A program made the position numbers and the translations under genes. 64,000 nt of DNA. Origin: V1-33 sp039795165 (GTDB taxonomy: Bacteria > Verrucomicrobiota > Verrucomicrobiia > Verrucomicrobiales > V1-33). The DNA lies in contig JBDKER010000003.1 of the NCBI GenBank assembly GCA_039795165.1, forward strand, positions 62,001 to 126,000, written 5' to 3'. Positions 1 to 8,453 of the stretch are shown here, piece by piece. The notes under the pieces were generated by a model. That model searched no databases, had not been told where the DNA came from, and worked only from the letters and a program-made list of their open reading frames with translations. Position 1 is the stretch's first letter. The number at the start of each line of letters is the position of its first letter.

Positions 1-793
1 CGCGGCGCAGCAATTCCGGTCCGTACAGCCGCTCAAGCCGGCGGACCGTGAAATGAGCCGTGGCCATGCGCTGGTAGTGCCCCATGAAGAGCAGGTTCAC
101 GGCGGCTCCCGCGACCGCTCCAGCGACGGGGACGGCCTTCGCTGCCAGTTGTTCTCCCACGGTCGCTCCAAAGCGACCAGCGATCGCGTCGAGCAACCTC
201 ACGAGCGCAGGTCCGGTGCCACCCGTGGCCCCCCGGGCGGCCCACGCGGCGGCATCGCTCACCGCCGCCCCAAGGGCGGCCCGCGCGGCCCAGTAGCCAC
301 TCTCCGCCGCATCATCAAAGGGAGAATCGGATCCGAGCGCGAAGACGGCAAGGCAATCGAGACGGCCTTCGGCGGTACCGATGTCATGGCCCTGCGACCG
401 TGCGATGTCGGCAATGCTGCGCAGAATCAGACAGGTCGACACGGGCAATTCCAGCGGCAGGGCAGCGAGCCCGAAGGCTCCACCGGCGGCTCCGCTCGCG
501 GCCGTCATGAGCTTGTGCAGCCATGGCGATGGTTCGGACGCCTTCCGGGGATCGGATTCCATGGAGCTGAGCGCGAAGTGCGCCGCTTTCTCGAGTGCTC
601 CCTGGACGGCTCCGCGCACGGTTTTCTGCCAGCCGGCCGGAAGGGCACCGAGTCCCTTTTCAATGGGGGTTCCGAGGACGCTGGCGGCCTGCATCGCGAA
701 GGAAGGTGTCTCCAGTGCGATGCGCGCGGCCCGCAGCTCTGCCAGATGCTCCGGCCGCAGAGAGGTCACCAGTTCCGGCTGGGAATTGTTCAT
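1..793 (-). CDS. EcsC family protein, 3' part beyond the left edge
   Basis: An open frame starts with ATG at 793 and runs out of the window with no stop, so only the first 264 residues are visible. The core resembles the EcsC family (PF12787): a Gly/Ala-rich stretch at about residues 95-110 is followed by LPLELPVSTCLILRSIADIA, the family's most recognisable segment. EcsC was named from a Bacillus operon, and its biochemical role is not settled. The Ala-rich helices near the visible C-terminal part could associate with membrane. The start lies 18 bp behind the folP stop, so it is probably the last visible gene of the lemA-folP operon. Confidence 0.75.
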   Translation of the reverse strand, partial: MNNSQPELVTSLRPEHLAELRAARIALETPSFAMQAASVLGTPIEKGLGALPAGWQKTVRGAVQGALEKAAHFALSSMESDPRKASEPSPWLHKLMTAASGAAGGAFGLAALPLELPVSTCLILRSIADIARSQGHDIGTAEGRLDCLAVFALGSDSPFDDAAESGYWAARAALGAAVSDAAAWAARGATGGTGPALVRLLDAIAGRFGATVGEQLAAKAVPVAGAVAGAAVNLLFMGHYQRMATAHFTVRRLERLYGPELLRR

Positions 794-811
794 GGCAGAT
801 AGGCAGTTGGT

Positions 812-1663
812 TCAGGACAGGGTGGCACGCGTTCCAAGAATGGCTTCGGTCATGCGCAGAGCCTCGGCATTGGCCCGTACGTCATGCACCCGGAAGATAC
901 GGACTCCCGCTTCCCGCGCAAGGCACGTGAGCGCCACCGTCGGCCAATCGCGCCCGGCTGGATCGGCTGCCCCGGTGAGCTGACCGAGGAACGATTTGCG
1001 GCTCGCACCGAGCAGCACCGGGCGGCCACCCACGGCAAAGCTCCCGGGCGAACGCAGGATCGCAAGATTATCCTCGAGCCGCTTCCCGAAGCCGATGCCG
1101 GGATCGAGCACGATCGATTCGGCTGGTACGCCGGCCGCACGGGCGATTGCCATCGAGGCCTGCAGGGCAGTCGCCACCTCGGCAAGGACATCTCCGTAGC
1201 CCGGCCGGATCTGCATGGTGCGCGGCGTCCCCTGCATGTGCATGATGACAAGCCCGGCCCCGGAGCGGGCCGCGACCGCAGCCATGGCGGCATCGAAATG
1301 CAGTCCAGAAACATCGTTGATGATATCGGCGCCGGCTTCCATGGCGGCGTCGGCCACCGCGGCTTTCATCGTGTCCACGGAAATGGCAGCGTCCGTGAGC
1401 GCACGCAGTTCCCGGATCACGGGGAGCACGCGGGCCATTTCCTCCTCCTCCGAAACCGACTCTGCTCCCGGCCGCGTCGATTCGCCGCCCACATCAATGA
1501 TGTCAGCTCCTTCGCAAACCAGCCGGAGTGCATGCGCCACGGCATCGCCCACTCCAGCATGCTGCCCGCCATCGGAAAAGGAATCCGGCGTCACGTTGAC
1601 AATGCCCATGATGAGGGCGCGGTCGGTGAGGTCGAAACGCCGGGATGGGGTGCGCCAGATCAT
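812..1663 (-). CDS. folP: Dihydropteroate synthase
   Basis: Condenses 6-hydroxymethyl-dihydropterin pyrophosphate with p-aminobenzoate to dihydropteroate in folate synthesis; cytoplasmic TIM barrel and the sulfonamide target. All signatures are present in 283 residues: MGIVNVTPDSFSDGG (19-33), DVGGESTRPG (57-66), SVDT, DIINDVSG, VIMHMQGTPRTMQ, IVLDPGIGFGK and LLGASRKSFLG. The ATG at 1663 was chosen because it overlaps the TGA of the upstream transporter gene as ATGA, implying translational coupling. It also puts the usual short N-terminus before MGIVNVTP. An in-frame ATG at 1681 is possible but lies inside the upstream gene. Confidence 0.95.
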   Translation of the reverse strand: MIWRTPSRRFDLTDRALIMGIVNVTPDSFSDGGQHAGVGDAVAHALRLVCEGADIIDVGGESTRPGAESVSEEEEMARVLPVIRELRALTDAAISVDTMKAAVADAAMEAGADIINDVSGLHFDAAMAAVAARSGAGLVIMHMQGTPRTMQIRPGYGDVLAEVATALQASMAIARAAGVPAESIVLDPGIGFGKRLEDNLAILRSPGSFAVGGRPVLLGASRKSFLGQLTGAADPAGRDWPTVALTCLAREAGVRIFRVHDVRANAEALRMTEAILGTRATLS

Positions 1664-2637
1664 GCCGGGGATCGCTTCCATGGAAGCTGCAGGAGAATGT
1701 TGGCGAGTGTGATGAGCACACCGCCGGTGATGGTGGTGCTGCTGAGCACTTCGTTGGCGTACGGCACCCCGGTCCATGCGGCCAGCAGGGCGGGCAGAAA
1801 GAGTACGTACAGAGCGGTGGTCACCGGCTCGAGACAGTAGATCAGGCCTGCTTCGGTGGCACGCACGAAGGGCTGCCAGCGGTTCATGGCCGTATAGGCA
1901 TAGACGGTGCAGATCAGAATGATCGCGAGCATGATGAACATCTCGGGCGGACTCTGGTAGATGTTCCCGATGGCCTGCCACGACGGCTTGCGCTGCAGCA
2001 CGACCGGCAGGGCCACCAGAAAGAAGCCAAGGAACATGATCACTGAAACCGGCAGCATCCGGTGATGCCGCCAGCGCTTCACTTCCAGCAGCTGGATCTG
2101 CACGGTGAAAATCGCAGCAGACAGCAGCGTCTCGGTCTCGCCCCGTCCGAGACGGAAATGATGCCAGTCAAAACCGGACAGCACCGTGATGCCCGCCAGC
2201 ACAAGAATCGTGCACAGCAGCAGCTTCGGGCTGGGCCATTCCCGCCGCCGCAGGCATTCCCATGCAGGCAGGAGCACGCAATAGAACTGTGTAAGGAACG
2301 CACTCGTCGACGCACTCGTGTAGTGCAGTCCGTCGGCCTGGAGGATCAGCCCCACCCCCCCGAACAGCCCCAGCAGGGAGCCCTGCAGCCATTCCGAGGC
2401 CTGCAGTCCCCGCAGCAGCCGCGGCACAAAGGCAAGAATGATGACCGCCGCCGCAATCGCCCGCAGCCCGATGGCATGCGCCGCCAGAAAGAAACTGTCA
2501 GCCTGCGGTTCATGTCCCTGCTGCACCGCAAAGAGCATCTTGAAGAGGGGAAAGCTCAGGCCCCACGCCGCCGTGGCCAGCACCAGCTGCACGACTGCCT
2601 TGCGATGATGGGGAGTATCAGGAGCGGTCGGCTGCAT
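1660..2637 (-). CDS. DMT (EamA) family transporter
   Basis: A 325-residue protein of about ten hydrophobic helices, typical of the drug/metabolite transporter superfamily. It starts with the EamA-like AAWGLSFPLFK at about residues 23-33 and has a second half carrying TEAGLIYCLEPVTTALYV, a common EamA motif. The substrate cannot be read from the sequence; EamA proteins export amino acids, metabolites or drugs across the inner membrane. It sits between the GcvH-like gene (42 bp upstream) and folP (ATGA overlap), so it is co-transcribed with both. A link to folate or pterin movement would be guesswork. Confidence 0.85.
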   Translation of the reverse strand: MQPTAPDTPHHRKAVVQLVLATAAWGLSFPLFKMLFAVQQGHEPQADSFFLAAHAIGLRAIAAAVIILAFVPRLLRGLQASEWLQGSLLGLFGGVGLILQADGLHYTSASTSAFLTQFYCVLLPAWECLRRREWPSPKLLLCTILVLAGITVLSGFDWHHFRLGRGETETLLSAAIFTVQIQLLEVKRWRHHRMLPVSVIMFLGFFLVALPVVLQRKPSWQAIGNIYQSPPEMFIMLAIILICTVYAYTAMNRWQPFVRATEAGLIYCLEPVTTALYVLFLPALLAAWTGVPYANEVLSSTTITGGVLITLANILLQLPWKRSPA

Positions 2638-2679
2638 GGAGACGCTGCCTTCCAGCGGAATGCGGCTTTCCGCAAGGAT

Positions 2680-3153
2680 TCACTCGGCCGCGTGTTCCTG
2701 CTCGGCCATCCGCGTGATGGTGGCGTCCAGCAGCGCAATGTATTCCTGCACCGGCATGGCATCGGCTCCGGGAACACCCCGAACCGCATACAGCCAGCCG
2801 TCAATATACGGATCCGTCCGCACCAGACAGGCGTCCGCCGCAAGGGCCGGATTGCCACCCGCAAAGCTCCCGTTCATCACACAATAGACATCGCTCGCGG
2901 CCTTGAAGCCTTCCACATGCCCGATTTCCATCCCGGCTTCCACCGGTTCCCCCAAAGCCGGCCGGAACACGAAGTCGACCAGTTCCCCAAGCATGCGGGT
3001 CGCAAACTTAGTAAACCCGACCTGCCACAGGCCGGGTTCCACTTCCCGCATGCAGTAATGCGAGGCCGAGTACAGAAAGTCCGCCGGAAATCTCGCGCTG
3101 AAACGGGCGTGCCGGTACCGGACCCATTCGCGCGCAGGAACGGATTCACTCAT
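2680..3153 (-). CDS. Glycine cleavage H-like (lipoyl domain) protein
   Basis: 157 residues with the H-protein fold signature. GHVEGFKAASDVY (78-90) aligns with the ESVKAASDIY lipoylation site of GcvH, so Lys84 is the expected lipoyl-lysine. The rest is divergent: there is an N-terminal YRHARFSARFPADFLYSASHYCM segment, an extended tail, and CVMNGSF in place of the usual PVSGEV turn. No gcvT, gcvP or lipoamide dehydrogenase lies nearby, so it may be an H-like lipoyl carrier rather than the glycine-cleavage H protein itself. Its ATG overlaps the lemA TGA (ATGA), meaning coupled translation. Confidence 0.75.
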   Translation of the reverse strand: MSESVPAREWVRYRHARFSARFPADFLYSASHYCMREVEPGLWQVGFTKFATRMLGELVDFVFRPALGEPVEAGMEIGHVEGFKAASDVYCVMNGSFAGGNPALAADACLVRTDPYIDGWLYAVRGVPGADAMPVQEYIALLDATITRMAEQEHAAE

Positions 3154-3764
3154 GCGCCTGTGCCGAACTGAACCTTCACCGGTGCGCGTTCCGCTTCCGT
3201 GGCCACTTCAAAGAGCTGCGCCGGCGTGAAGCCGAAGCCAGTTGCCAGAATGCTTCCCGGGAACATTTCGCGCTGGTTGTTGTAATCCGTCACCGCCGCG
3301 TTGTACCCCTGCCGCGCATAGGCAATGCGGTCTTCCGTCGCCGCCAGTTCCGCACTCAGCTGCGTCATCACCGTGTTCGTCTTCAGATCCGGATACGCCT
3401 CCGTCAGAGCCATGAAACGCGTCATGGCTCCGGTCAGCCCGGTCTCCGCCTGCGTGAGCGACTGCACGGCTGCCGCATCGCCGGGATTGGCATGGACAGC
3501 CTGACGCGCGGCGGAGGCCTGATTGCGGGCATTGATGACGGCCTCCAGCGTCCCCTTTTCATGGGACATGTAGGATTTGGCGGTCTCGATGAGGTTCGGA
3601 ATGAGATCGTGACGGCGCTTCAGCTGCACGTCGATTTGCGCGAAGGCATTCCGGTAGCGGTTCCTCAGGGAAACCAGTCCATTATAGAGGCTGAGCCCCC
3701 AGATGGCCATCAGCAGGGTGAGGCCGGCAATGAGAGCAATGACAATGAGCAAGGCTTTGATCAT
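3150..3764 (-). CDS. lemA: LemA family membrane protein
   Basis: LemA proteins have a short N-terminal membrane anchor followed by a helical domain; the function is unknown. Here residues 1-25 (MIKALLIVIALIAGLTLLMA) form the anchor. The family block YNGLVSLRNRYRNAFAQIDVQLKRRHDLIPNLIETAK follows, with a C-terminal YNNQREMFPGSILA. The length of 204 residues is normal for the family. The ATG at 3764 was chosen over an upstream start because it begins directly at the anchor; there is no clear Shine-Dalgarno sequence. The TGA overlaps the ATG of the GcvH-like gene. Confidence 0.9.
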   Translation of the reverse strand: MIKALLIVIALIAGLTLLMAIWGLSLYNGLVSLRNRYRNAFAQIDVQLKRRHDLIPNLIETAKSYMSHEKGTLEAVINARNQASAARQAVHANPGDAAAVQSLTQAETGLTGAMTRFMALTEAYPDLKTNTVMTQLSAELAATEDRIAYARQGYNAAVTDYNNQREMFPGSILATGFGFTPAQLFEVATEAERAPVKVQFGTGA

Positions 3765-3849
3765 GGAGAGCAGAGGGTTCCGTTTGCGGGCTGACTGTAG
3801 CCGCTCCGGCGCAGGCGCAAAGGAAATCGCAGGGCATCCCGCTTTTGTG

Positions 3850-4467
3850 TCAGGCCGCCCCGGGCACGCCAAGGCGAGCCGCCGCATGCACCAGTTCCAC
3901 CACGCTCGTCAGCCCCAGCTTTTCCATGAGCCGCATCCGGTGCACCTTGATGGTCTGCTCGCTCGTTCCCAGCTTCTGGGCGATCTGCTTGTTGAGAAGC
4001 CCGGTGATCACATGCTGCATGACCTCGTACTCCCGAGGCGTCAGCCTTTTCAGCCGCATCCTCAGCGCGCGTTCCTGTTCCTCTTCCGCTGCCAGCCGCC
4101 CAGCCTGCGCAAGGGCAGCACGCACCGCCCTGAGAAGATCTTCGTCGTGCACCGGCTTAGTCAGAAAATCGACCGCCCCGGACTTGATGGCGCGGACACT
4201 CATCGGAATATCCCCATGGCCCGTCAGAAACACGATCGGTACCCGGACCCCCTCGGACTGCAGGCGCGACTGCAGCTCAAGCCCGCTCATCCCGCTCATC
4301 GCCACGTCCAGAATCAGGCACCATGCCCCCGTCATCCGCGGAGCCTCCAGAAAGGCCTCGGCCGATCCGAAACTGCGCACGGAAAAACCCTCGGCCTGCA
4401 GCAGTCGTGTCAGCGCCCGCAGCATGCCTGGTTCATCATCGACCAGCACAACCGTTCCCGATTCCAT
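3850..4467 (-). CDS. FixJ/NarL-type response regulator
   Basis: A 205-residue two-component transcription factor. The receiver domain (residues 4-120) has the acidic pair DDE at 10-12, phospho-acceptor Asp54 in LILDVAM, Thr82 in the LTGHGD segment and Lys104 in LTKP. The LuxR-type HTH (about 138-200) contains LTPREYEVMQHVITGLLNKQIA and TIKVHRMRLMEKLGL. The LTGHGDIPMSV and GAVDFLTKP segments are characteristic of the FixJ group. No histidine kinase lies beside it, so the partner is elsewhere. It is 85 bp upstream of lemA on the same strand and may or may not share a transcript. Confidence 0.9.
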   Translation of the reverse strand: MESGTVVLVDDEPGMLRALTRLLQAEGFSVRSFGSAEAFLEAPRMTGAWCLILDVAMSGMSGLELQSRLQSEGVRVPIVFLTGHGDIPMSVRAIKSGAVDFLTKPVHDEDLLRAVRAALAQAGRLAAEEEQERALRMRLKRLTPREYEVMQHVITGLLNKQIAQKLGTSEQTIKVHRMRLMEKLGLTSVVELVHAAARLGVPGAA

Positions 4468-4571
4468 GCCGCATCGTTCCCATGGCTCCGGCGGCCCGCC
4501 AACGCCAATTTGTCAGGAAATCCAAGGGTCCGCCTCCCGTCCGGGAATCCCGCCGCAAAGGCAAATGGCAT

Positions 4572-4599
4572 TTGACAGATGGCTCCGGGAGAGTAGGAT
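4572..4599 (+). promoter_or_regulatory. Sigma-70 type promoter of rplM-rpsI
   Basis: A perfect -35 TTGACA (4572-4577), a 16-bp spacer and a -10 TAGGAT (4594-4599, four of six matches to TATAAT). Transcription would start near 4606, about 47 nt before the rplM ATG, which is usual for a ribosomal protein operon. Confidence 0.6.
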
Positions 4600-4652
4600 C
4601 CCGCCCCTGCTTCCCGGGGCAATTTGCAAACATCCTTGATTTTCAACGACAA

Positions 4653-5081
4653 ATGAAAACGATCTCCGCCAAAGCTGAAGATATCCAGCGCAAATGGTAT
4701 CTGATTGATGCCAAGGACCGCGTCCTCGGGGACGTGGCCGTCGAAGCCGCCAACCTGCTCCGCGGCAAGCATAAGGTGACCTACACTCCGCACATCGACA
4801 ACGGCGACCACGTCGTCATCATCAATGCGGAAAAGGTCGTCCTCACGGGCAAAAAGGAAACCGCCAAGATCTACCACCGCTTCTCGGGCTATGTCGGCGG
4901 CCATCACACGGATTCACCCCGTTCCCTGCGGGCTCGCCGTCCGGAACAGATCATCCTCCTTGCCGTCCGCGGCATGATCCCCCACAATAAGCTGGGGCGC
5001 CGGATCTACACCAAGCTGCGCGTGTACCGCGGCGAAAAGCACAACCACGAAGCCCAGCAACCGACGGTGCATCAGTTCTGA
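4653..5081 (+). CDS. rplM: 50S ribosomal protein L13
   Basis: 142 residues, the normal length for L13, an early-assembly protein of the large subunit. Diagnostic segments are KWYLIDAKDRVLGDVAVEAA near the start, HVVIINAEKVVLTGKK in the middle and AVRGMIPHNKLGRRIYTKLRVYRG near the end. The ATG at 4653 begins MKTISAKAEDIQRKW; upstream in-frame codons are out-of-family sequence. It is followed after 29 bp by rpsI, the conserved bacterial L13-S9 operon. Confidence 0.98.
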   Translation: MKTISAKAEDIQRKWYLIDAKDRVLGDVAVEAANLLRGKHKVTYTPHIDNGDHVVIINAEKVVLTGKKETAKIYHRFSGYVGGHHTDSPRSLRARRPEQIILLAVRGMIPHNKLGRRIYTKLRVYRGEKHNHEAQQPTVHQF

Positions 5082-5110
5082 TTCCCTGAACCTTTAGCGA
5101 ATACCATACC

Positions 5111-5503
5111 ATGGCCGAAACAGTCTACGCCGCCACCGGACGCCGCAAAACCGCGAGTGCCCGCGCCCGCCTCACCGCCGGTGAAGGTCACATCACCATC
5201 AATGAACGGTCCTTCGAGGACTATTTCACAACGGAAACCATGAGGAATGCGGTTCTCGCTCCCCTCCAGGTCACCGGAAATGCCAATAAATTCGACATCG
5301 CAGTGACCGCCGTCGGCGGCGGCCTCAACGGCCAGGCGGGAGCCGTCCGCCTCGCGATTGCCCGCGCTCTCCTGCAGGTTGACGCCGGATTCCGCGCCCA
5401 ACTCAAGGAAGGACGTCACCTGACCCGGGATGCGCGGGCCAAGGAACGGAAGAAGTACGGCCGTCCGGGTGCCCGGAAGCGCTTCCAGTTCAGCAAGCGC
5501 TGA
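5111..5503 (+). CDS. rpsI: 30S ribosomal protein S9
   Basis: 130 residues, the usual S9 length. It has the N-terminal YAATGRRKTASARARL, the central GGGLNGQAGAVRLAIARAL, and the basic C-terminal tail KYGRPGARKRFQFSKR whose final SKR reaches the P-site tRNA in known ribosomes. It is the second gene of the rplM operon and is followed by a strong hairpin. Confidence 0.98.
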   Translation: MAETVYAATGRRKTASARARLTAGEGHITINERSFEDYFTTETMRNAVLAPLQVTGNANKFDIAVTAVGGGLNGQAGAVRLAIARALLQVDAGFRAQLKEGRHLTRDARAKERKKYGRPGARKRFQFSKR

Positions 5504-5546
5504 TGCCGGGGCTCCCGTGGAGCCGCCTCATCCCGCAGAATCACGG

Positions 5547-5568
5547 CGGCACCCGGAAACGGGTGCCG
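5547..5568 (+). terminator. Hairpin downstream of rplM-rpsI
   Basis: A perfect 9-bp stem (CGGCACCCG / CGGGTGCCG) closed by a GAAA tetraloop, 44 bp behind the rpsI stop. A second small hairpin (GGCTCC-CGT-GGAGCC, 5510-5524) lies just before it. No run of T follows, so it may act only as a weak terminator or as an RNA 3' end stabiliser. Confidence 0.5.
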
Positions 5569-5635
5569 TTCTGCTGTCGGCAGGAATCGTTCTTGCCGCA
5601 TCATTGCGGGACAGGCTAACAGAGAACCAGAACCC

Positions 5636-6316
5636 ATGAAATTCCTGATTCCCGGAGGACTCCTCATCGCAGTGGAAGGCATCGACGGAGCCGGCAAGAC
5701 GAGTGCTGCGTCCCTGCTGGCCCAGTATTGCGGCGAACGCGGCATTGCCTGCGTGCTTTCCAAGGAGCCAACCAGTCTCCGCTGGGGTCAGGAACTGCGG
5801 CGCTCGGCCCAGGAAGGTCGGCTGACCCTCGAGGAGGAACTGCGCCTTTTCCGGCTCGACCGCGCCATGCACGTCCGGGGCACCATCCGCCCGGCCCTGG
5901 CCGCAGGCTGCGTCGTCATTGTCGACCGCTACTACTGGAGCACTGCGGCGTACCAGGGAGCCCGCGGAGCAAACCCCGCCGCCCTCGTCGCCGACCACGA
6001 AACCTTTGCCCCGCGTCCCCACGCCGTGCTCCTCCTTGATATCCCGGCTATCGCGGGACTCGAACGGATCCGCCGCCGGGGAGATGAACCGAATTCCTTC
6101 GAAAACGCCCACGCCCTTGAATCGGCCCGCGCCATCTTCCTCGATCTCGCCGCCCGCTTTCCGGAAACCGCCCACGTCATCGACGCCTCCGCCTCCGCCC
6201 GCGAGGTCGCCCGCCGCTGCGTCGCCACCATGACGGCCCTCGCTTCGTCGCGGCTCTCCGCCGACCCCGCGGCCCTCGCATGGCTGCGCGACGGGATCGC
6301 TTCCACCGGGGACTGA
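5636..6316 (+). CDS. tmk: dTMP kinase
   Basis: Thymidylate kinase, converting dTMP to dTDP. The P-loop is GIDGAGKT (15-22). The DRYYWSTAAYQG segment is the nucleotide-binding DR motif with the following helix, and RIRRRGDEPNSFE matches the LID region. The length of 226 residues is slightly above the family average because of an Ala-rich C-terminal tail. It is preceded by the rpsI hairpin and followed within 75 bp by the MFS gene. Confidence 0.93.
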   Translation: MKFLIPGGLLIAVEGIDGAGKTSAASLLAQYCGERGIACVLSKEPTSLRWGQELRRSAQEGRLTLEEELRLFRLDRAMHVRGTIRPALAAGCVVIVDRYYWSTAAYQGARGANPAALVADHETFAPRPHAVLLLDIPAIAGLERIRRRGDEPNSFENAHALESARAIFLDLAARFPETAHVIDASASAREVARRCVATMTALASSRLSADPAALAWLRDGIASTGD

Positions 6317-6389
6317 TGCGGAGGAAACTCTGGTTGTGCCGCGGCATCTCCGTCCCATCATCCGGAGCCCATCCGGCCCTTTGCATTCC

Positions 6390-7637
6390 ATGTCCGCTGA
6401 CCGTTCCAAACACACAGCCCACCTACTGATCTTCCTGACGGTCCTGATCGATCTGATCGGTTTCGGGATTCTCATTCCGATTCTTCAGCCATTTGCGGTG
6501 CAGTTCGGGGCGACGGATCAGCAGGCCATGTGGCTCATGGGGATCTACAGCCTCATGCAGTTCTTCTTCTCCCCGGTCCTCGGGAGGATTTCGGACCGCG
6601 TGGGCCGCCGTCCGGTGATCATTGCGAGCCTGCTGGGCAGCATGCTCGGCTACCTCATCATCGCGCAGGCCGCCAATCCGGTCCTCAGCATGGGCGGGAA
6701 GCTGAGTCTCTTCCTCCTGTTCTTTGCCCGCGTCGTCACGGGCATCTGCGGGGCCAGCTTTTCGACGGCCCAGGCCTACCTCGCCGACATCACGGCCCCG
6801 GAAAAGCGCGCCGGAGTCATGGGAATGATCGGAGCGGCCTTCGGACTCGGCTTTGTGCTTGGTCCAGTGATTGGCGGGCTCACCAGTTCGACCCGCTTCG
6901 GGCCCTCGCTGCCGTTCTACATTGCAGCGGCCATGAGCCTTGCCAATGCCGTCTTCTGCATGACGAGCCTCCCGGAAACACTGCCTCCGGAACGCCGTGG
7001 CACTCCGCGCGCCCATGCATCCATCCGGGAAACCATGCGCCGCATGAACCACACGCATTTCCCCGCCGTCCTCATTTCCAATTTCCTCGTCATCATGGCG
7101 TTTTCGATCATGACGGCCACCTTTGTGATCTGGGCGGGTCGGGCGCTTGGCTACAGCCAGCGCGGCATCGGTCTGCTTTTCGGCTTCGTCGGCATGATCG
7201 CGATCCTCATCCAGGGCGGCCTCATCCGGAGAATTGCCCGCCATGGCAACGAGGGACGGCTTGCGCTCGCGGGAGCCGTGGCCATGACGCTGAGCCTGGC
7301 ACTGCTGCCATGGGGTGTCGCCCTGCCGGCGCTCCTCGGAATCATGGGCCTGCTTTCCACGGGCAACAGCCTCGCCACGCCCACCCTCAATACCCTCGCC
7401 TCGCGCTGCGGTACGGTCCAGAATCAGGGCGAAACCATGGGAGCGATGTCGGGAGCAGGCAGCCTCGGCCGGTTCTTCGGCCCCTTCATCGGTGGCTGGG
7501 TCATGAAGCTGGCCCCGGGCCGCTACGAATGGGCTTTCTGGCTGGCCGCCGCCATCATGGCCGTCGCCGCCGTCGCCATCGCCCGAATCCGGCCCGCCCC
7601 TCCGGAGGATAGGCCACCGTCCGTCCCGACGCCCTGA
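6390..7637 (+). CDS. MFS transporter, TetA-like drug exporter group
   Basis: 415 residues with twelve predicted membrane helices. The motif-A loop GRISDRVGRRPVI lies between helices 2 and 3, and the TetA-like opening TVLIDLIGFGILIPILQPF is present. GMIGAAFGLGFVLGPVIGG is the motif-C helix 5 typical of proton-coupled antiporters, so export is expected. The ATG at 6390 was chosen because an earlier in-frame ATG (6336) adds 18 non-family residues. Substrate unknown. The K+ channel gene follows after 15 bp and may share the transcript. Confidence 0.88.
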   Translation: MSADRSKHTAHLLIFLTVLIDLIGFGILIPILQPFAVQFGATDQQAMWLMGIYSLMQFFFSPVLGRISDRVGRRPVIIASLLGSMLGYLIIAQAANPVLSMGGKLSLFLLFFARVVTGICGASFSTAQAYLADITAPEKRAGVMGMIGAAFGLGFVLGPVIGGLTSSTRFGPSLPFYIAAAMSLANAVFCMTSLPETLPPERRGTPRAHASIRETMRRMNHTHFPAVLISNFLVIMAFSIMTATFVIWAGRALGYSQRGIGLLFGFVGMIAILIQGGLIRRIARHGNEGRLALAGAVAMTLSLALLPWGVALPALLGIMGLLSTGNSLATPTLNTLASRCGTVQNQGETMGAMSGAGSLGRFFGPFIGGWVMKLAPGRYEWAFWLAAAIMAVAAVAIARIRPAPPEDRPPSVPTP

Positions 7638-7652
7638 ACGCTTTCTCCGGCC

Positions 7653-8453
7653 ATGAACGACGTTCCCAAACCAGCAGCCCTCGAGGAAGAAACCCTCACG
7701 CTTTGGGACATCTTCATGCTGTTTCTCTCGGTCGCGGTGCTCGTCACGCTCGCGGTCGAAATGCTCGTGCCCATGGACGAGGAAGGTCAGCGTCTCCTGA
7801 GCCGCATCGATGCCGCCACCTGCCTTGTCTTTTTTGGCGACTTCCTCTGGCGCTTCACAAGGGCCAAAAACCGGAAGGAATACATGAAATGGGGCTGGCT
7901 GGACCTTGTCTCCAGCATTCCATGGCAGGAATTCTTTGCATGGGGCCGACTTTACCGCGTGGTCCGCGTGGTGCGGGCGGTCAGGTCGGCCCGGCACATC
8001 ATTCTCGTGCTGCAGCGGCAGCGGCGGCAGAGCGTGTTCTTCGCTGCCTTCCTCCTCGGTTTCCTGCTCATCGAAATCTCTGCCTTTGCCATCTGGCATT
8101 TCGAACGCGGAGCCCCGGGCGCTTCCATCACCGACCCGCAGCGCGCCTTCTGGTGGGCCATCGTCACGGTCACCACAGTCGGCTACGGCGACGTCTATCC
8201 AGTGACCACGGAGGGACGCGTGGTGGCCGCCGTCCTCATGTTCAGCGGCATCGGGATCTTTTCCTCGCTGGCTGCCGTGCTTTCCTCATGGCTCACCACC
8301 AAGGAAGTCGAGCAGGTCGAAATCGAGGACGAGCAGCATCTGAAGATCATGCTCGCGGAAATGCGCGAAATGCGCGCGGAGATCAGTCAGCTGCGCGGGG
8401 AACTCCAGCAGGGGCGCGGTGAGCCGCCGCCCCCGACCCTTCCGCTGGAATGA
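7653..8453 (+). CDS. Voltage-gated potassium channel, six-helix type
   Basis: 266 residues. The selectivity filter TVTTVGYGD (about residues 172-180) defines a K+ channel. An Arg-rich S4-like helix, WGRLYRVVRVVRAVRSARH at about 98-116, points to a Kv-type voltage sensor. After S6 there is an acidic, probably coiled-coil tail (VEQVEIEDEQHLKIMLAEMR and a second heptad stretch) that may help tetramerise, and a Pro-rich end. The last 71 bp overlap the convergent epimerase gene on the other strand. Confidence 0.9.
   Translation: MNDVPKPAALEEETLTLWDIFMLFLSVAVLVTLAVEMLVPMDEEGQRLLSRIDAATCLVFFGDFLWRFTRAKNRKEYMKWGWLDLVSSIPWQEFFAWGRLYRVVRVVRAVRSARHIILVLQRQRRQSVFFAAFLLGFLLIEISAFAIWHFERGAPGASITDPQRAFWWAIVTVTTVGYGDVYPVTTEGRVVAAVLMFSGIGIFSSLAAVLSSWLTTKEVEQVEIEDEQHLKIMLAEMREMRAEISQLRGELQQGRGEPPPPTLPLE

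Noticed and set aside
53..802. A 249-codon plus-strand frame at the left end
   Set aside because: The minus strand holds an EcsC-type protein in the same place; the plus frame has no motif.
6423..8099. A 558-codon open frame on the minus strand across the MFS and K+ channel genes
   Set aside because: Its product is charged, low-complexity sequence, while both plus-strand genes are family-true.
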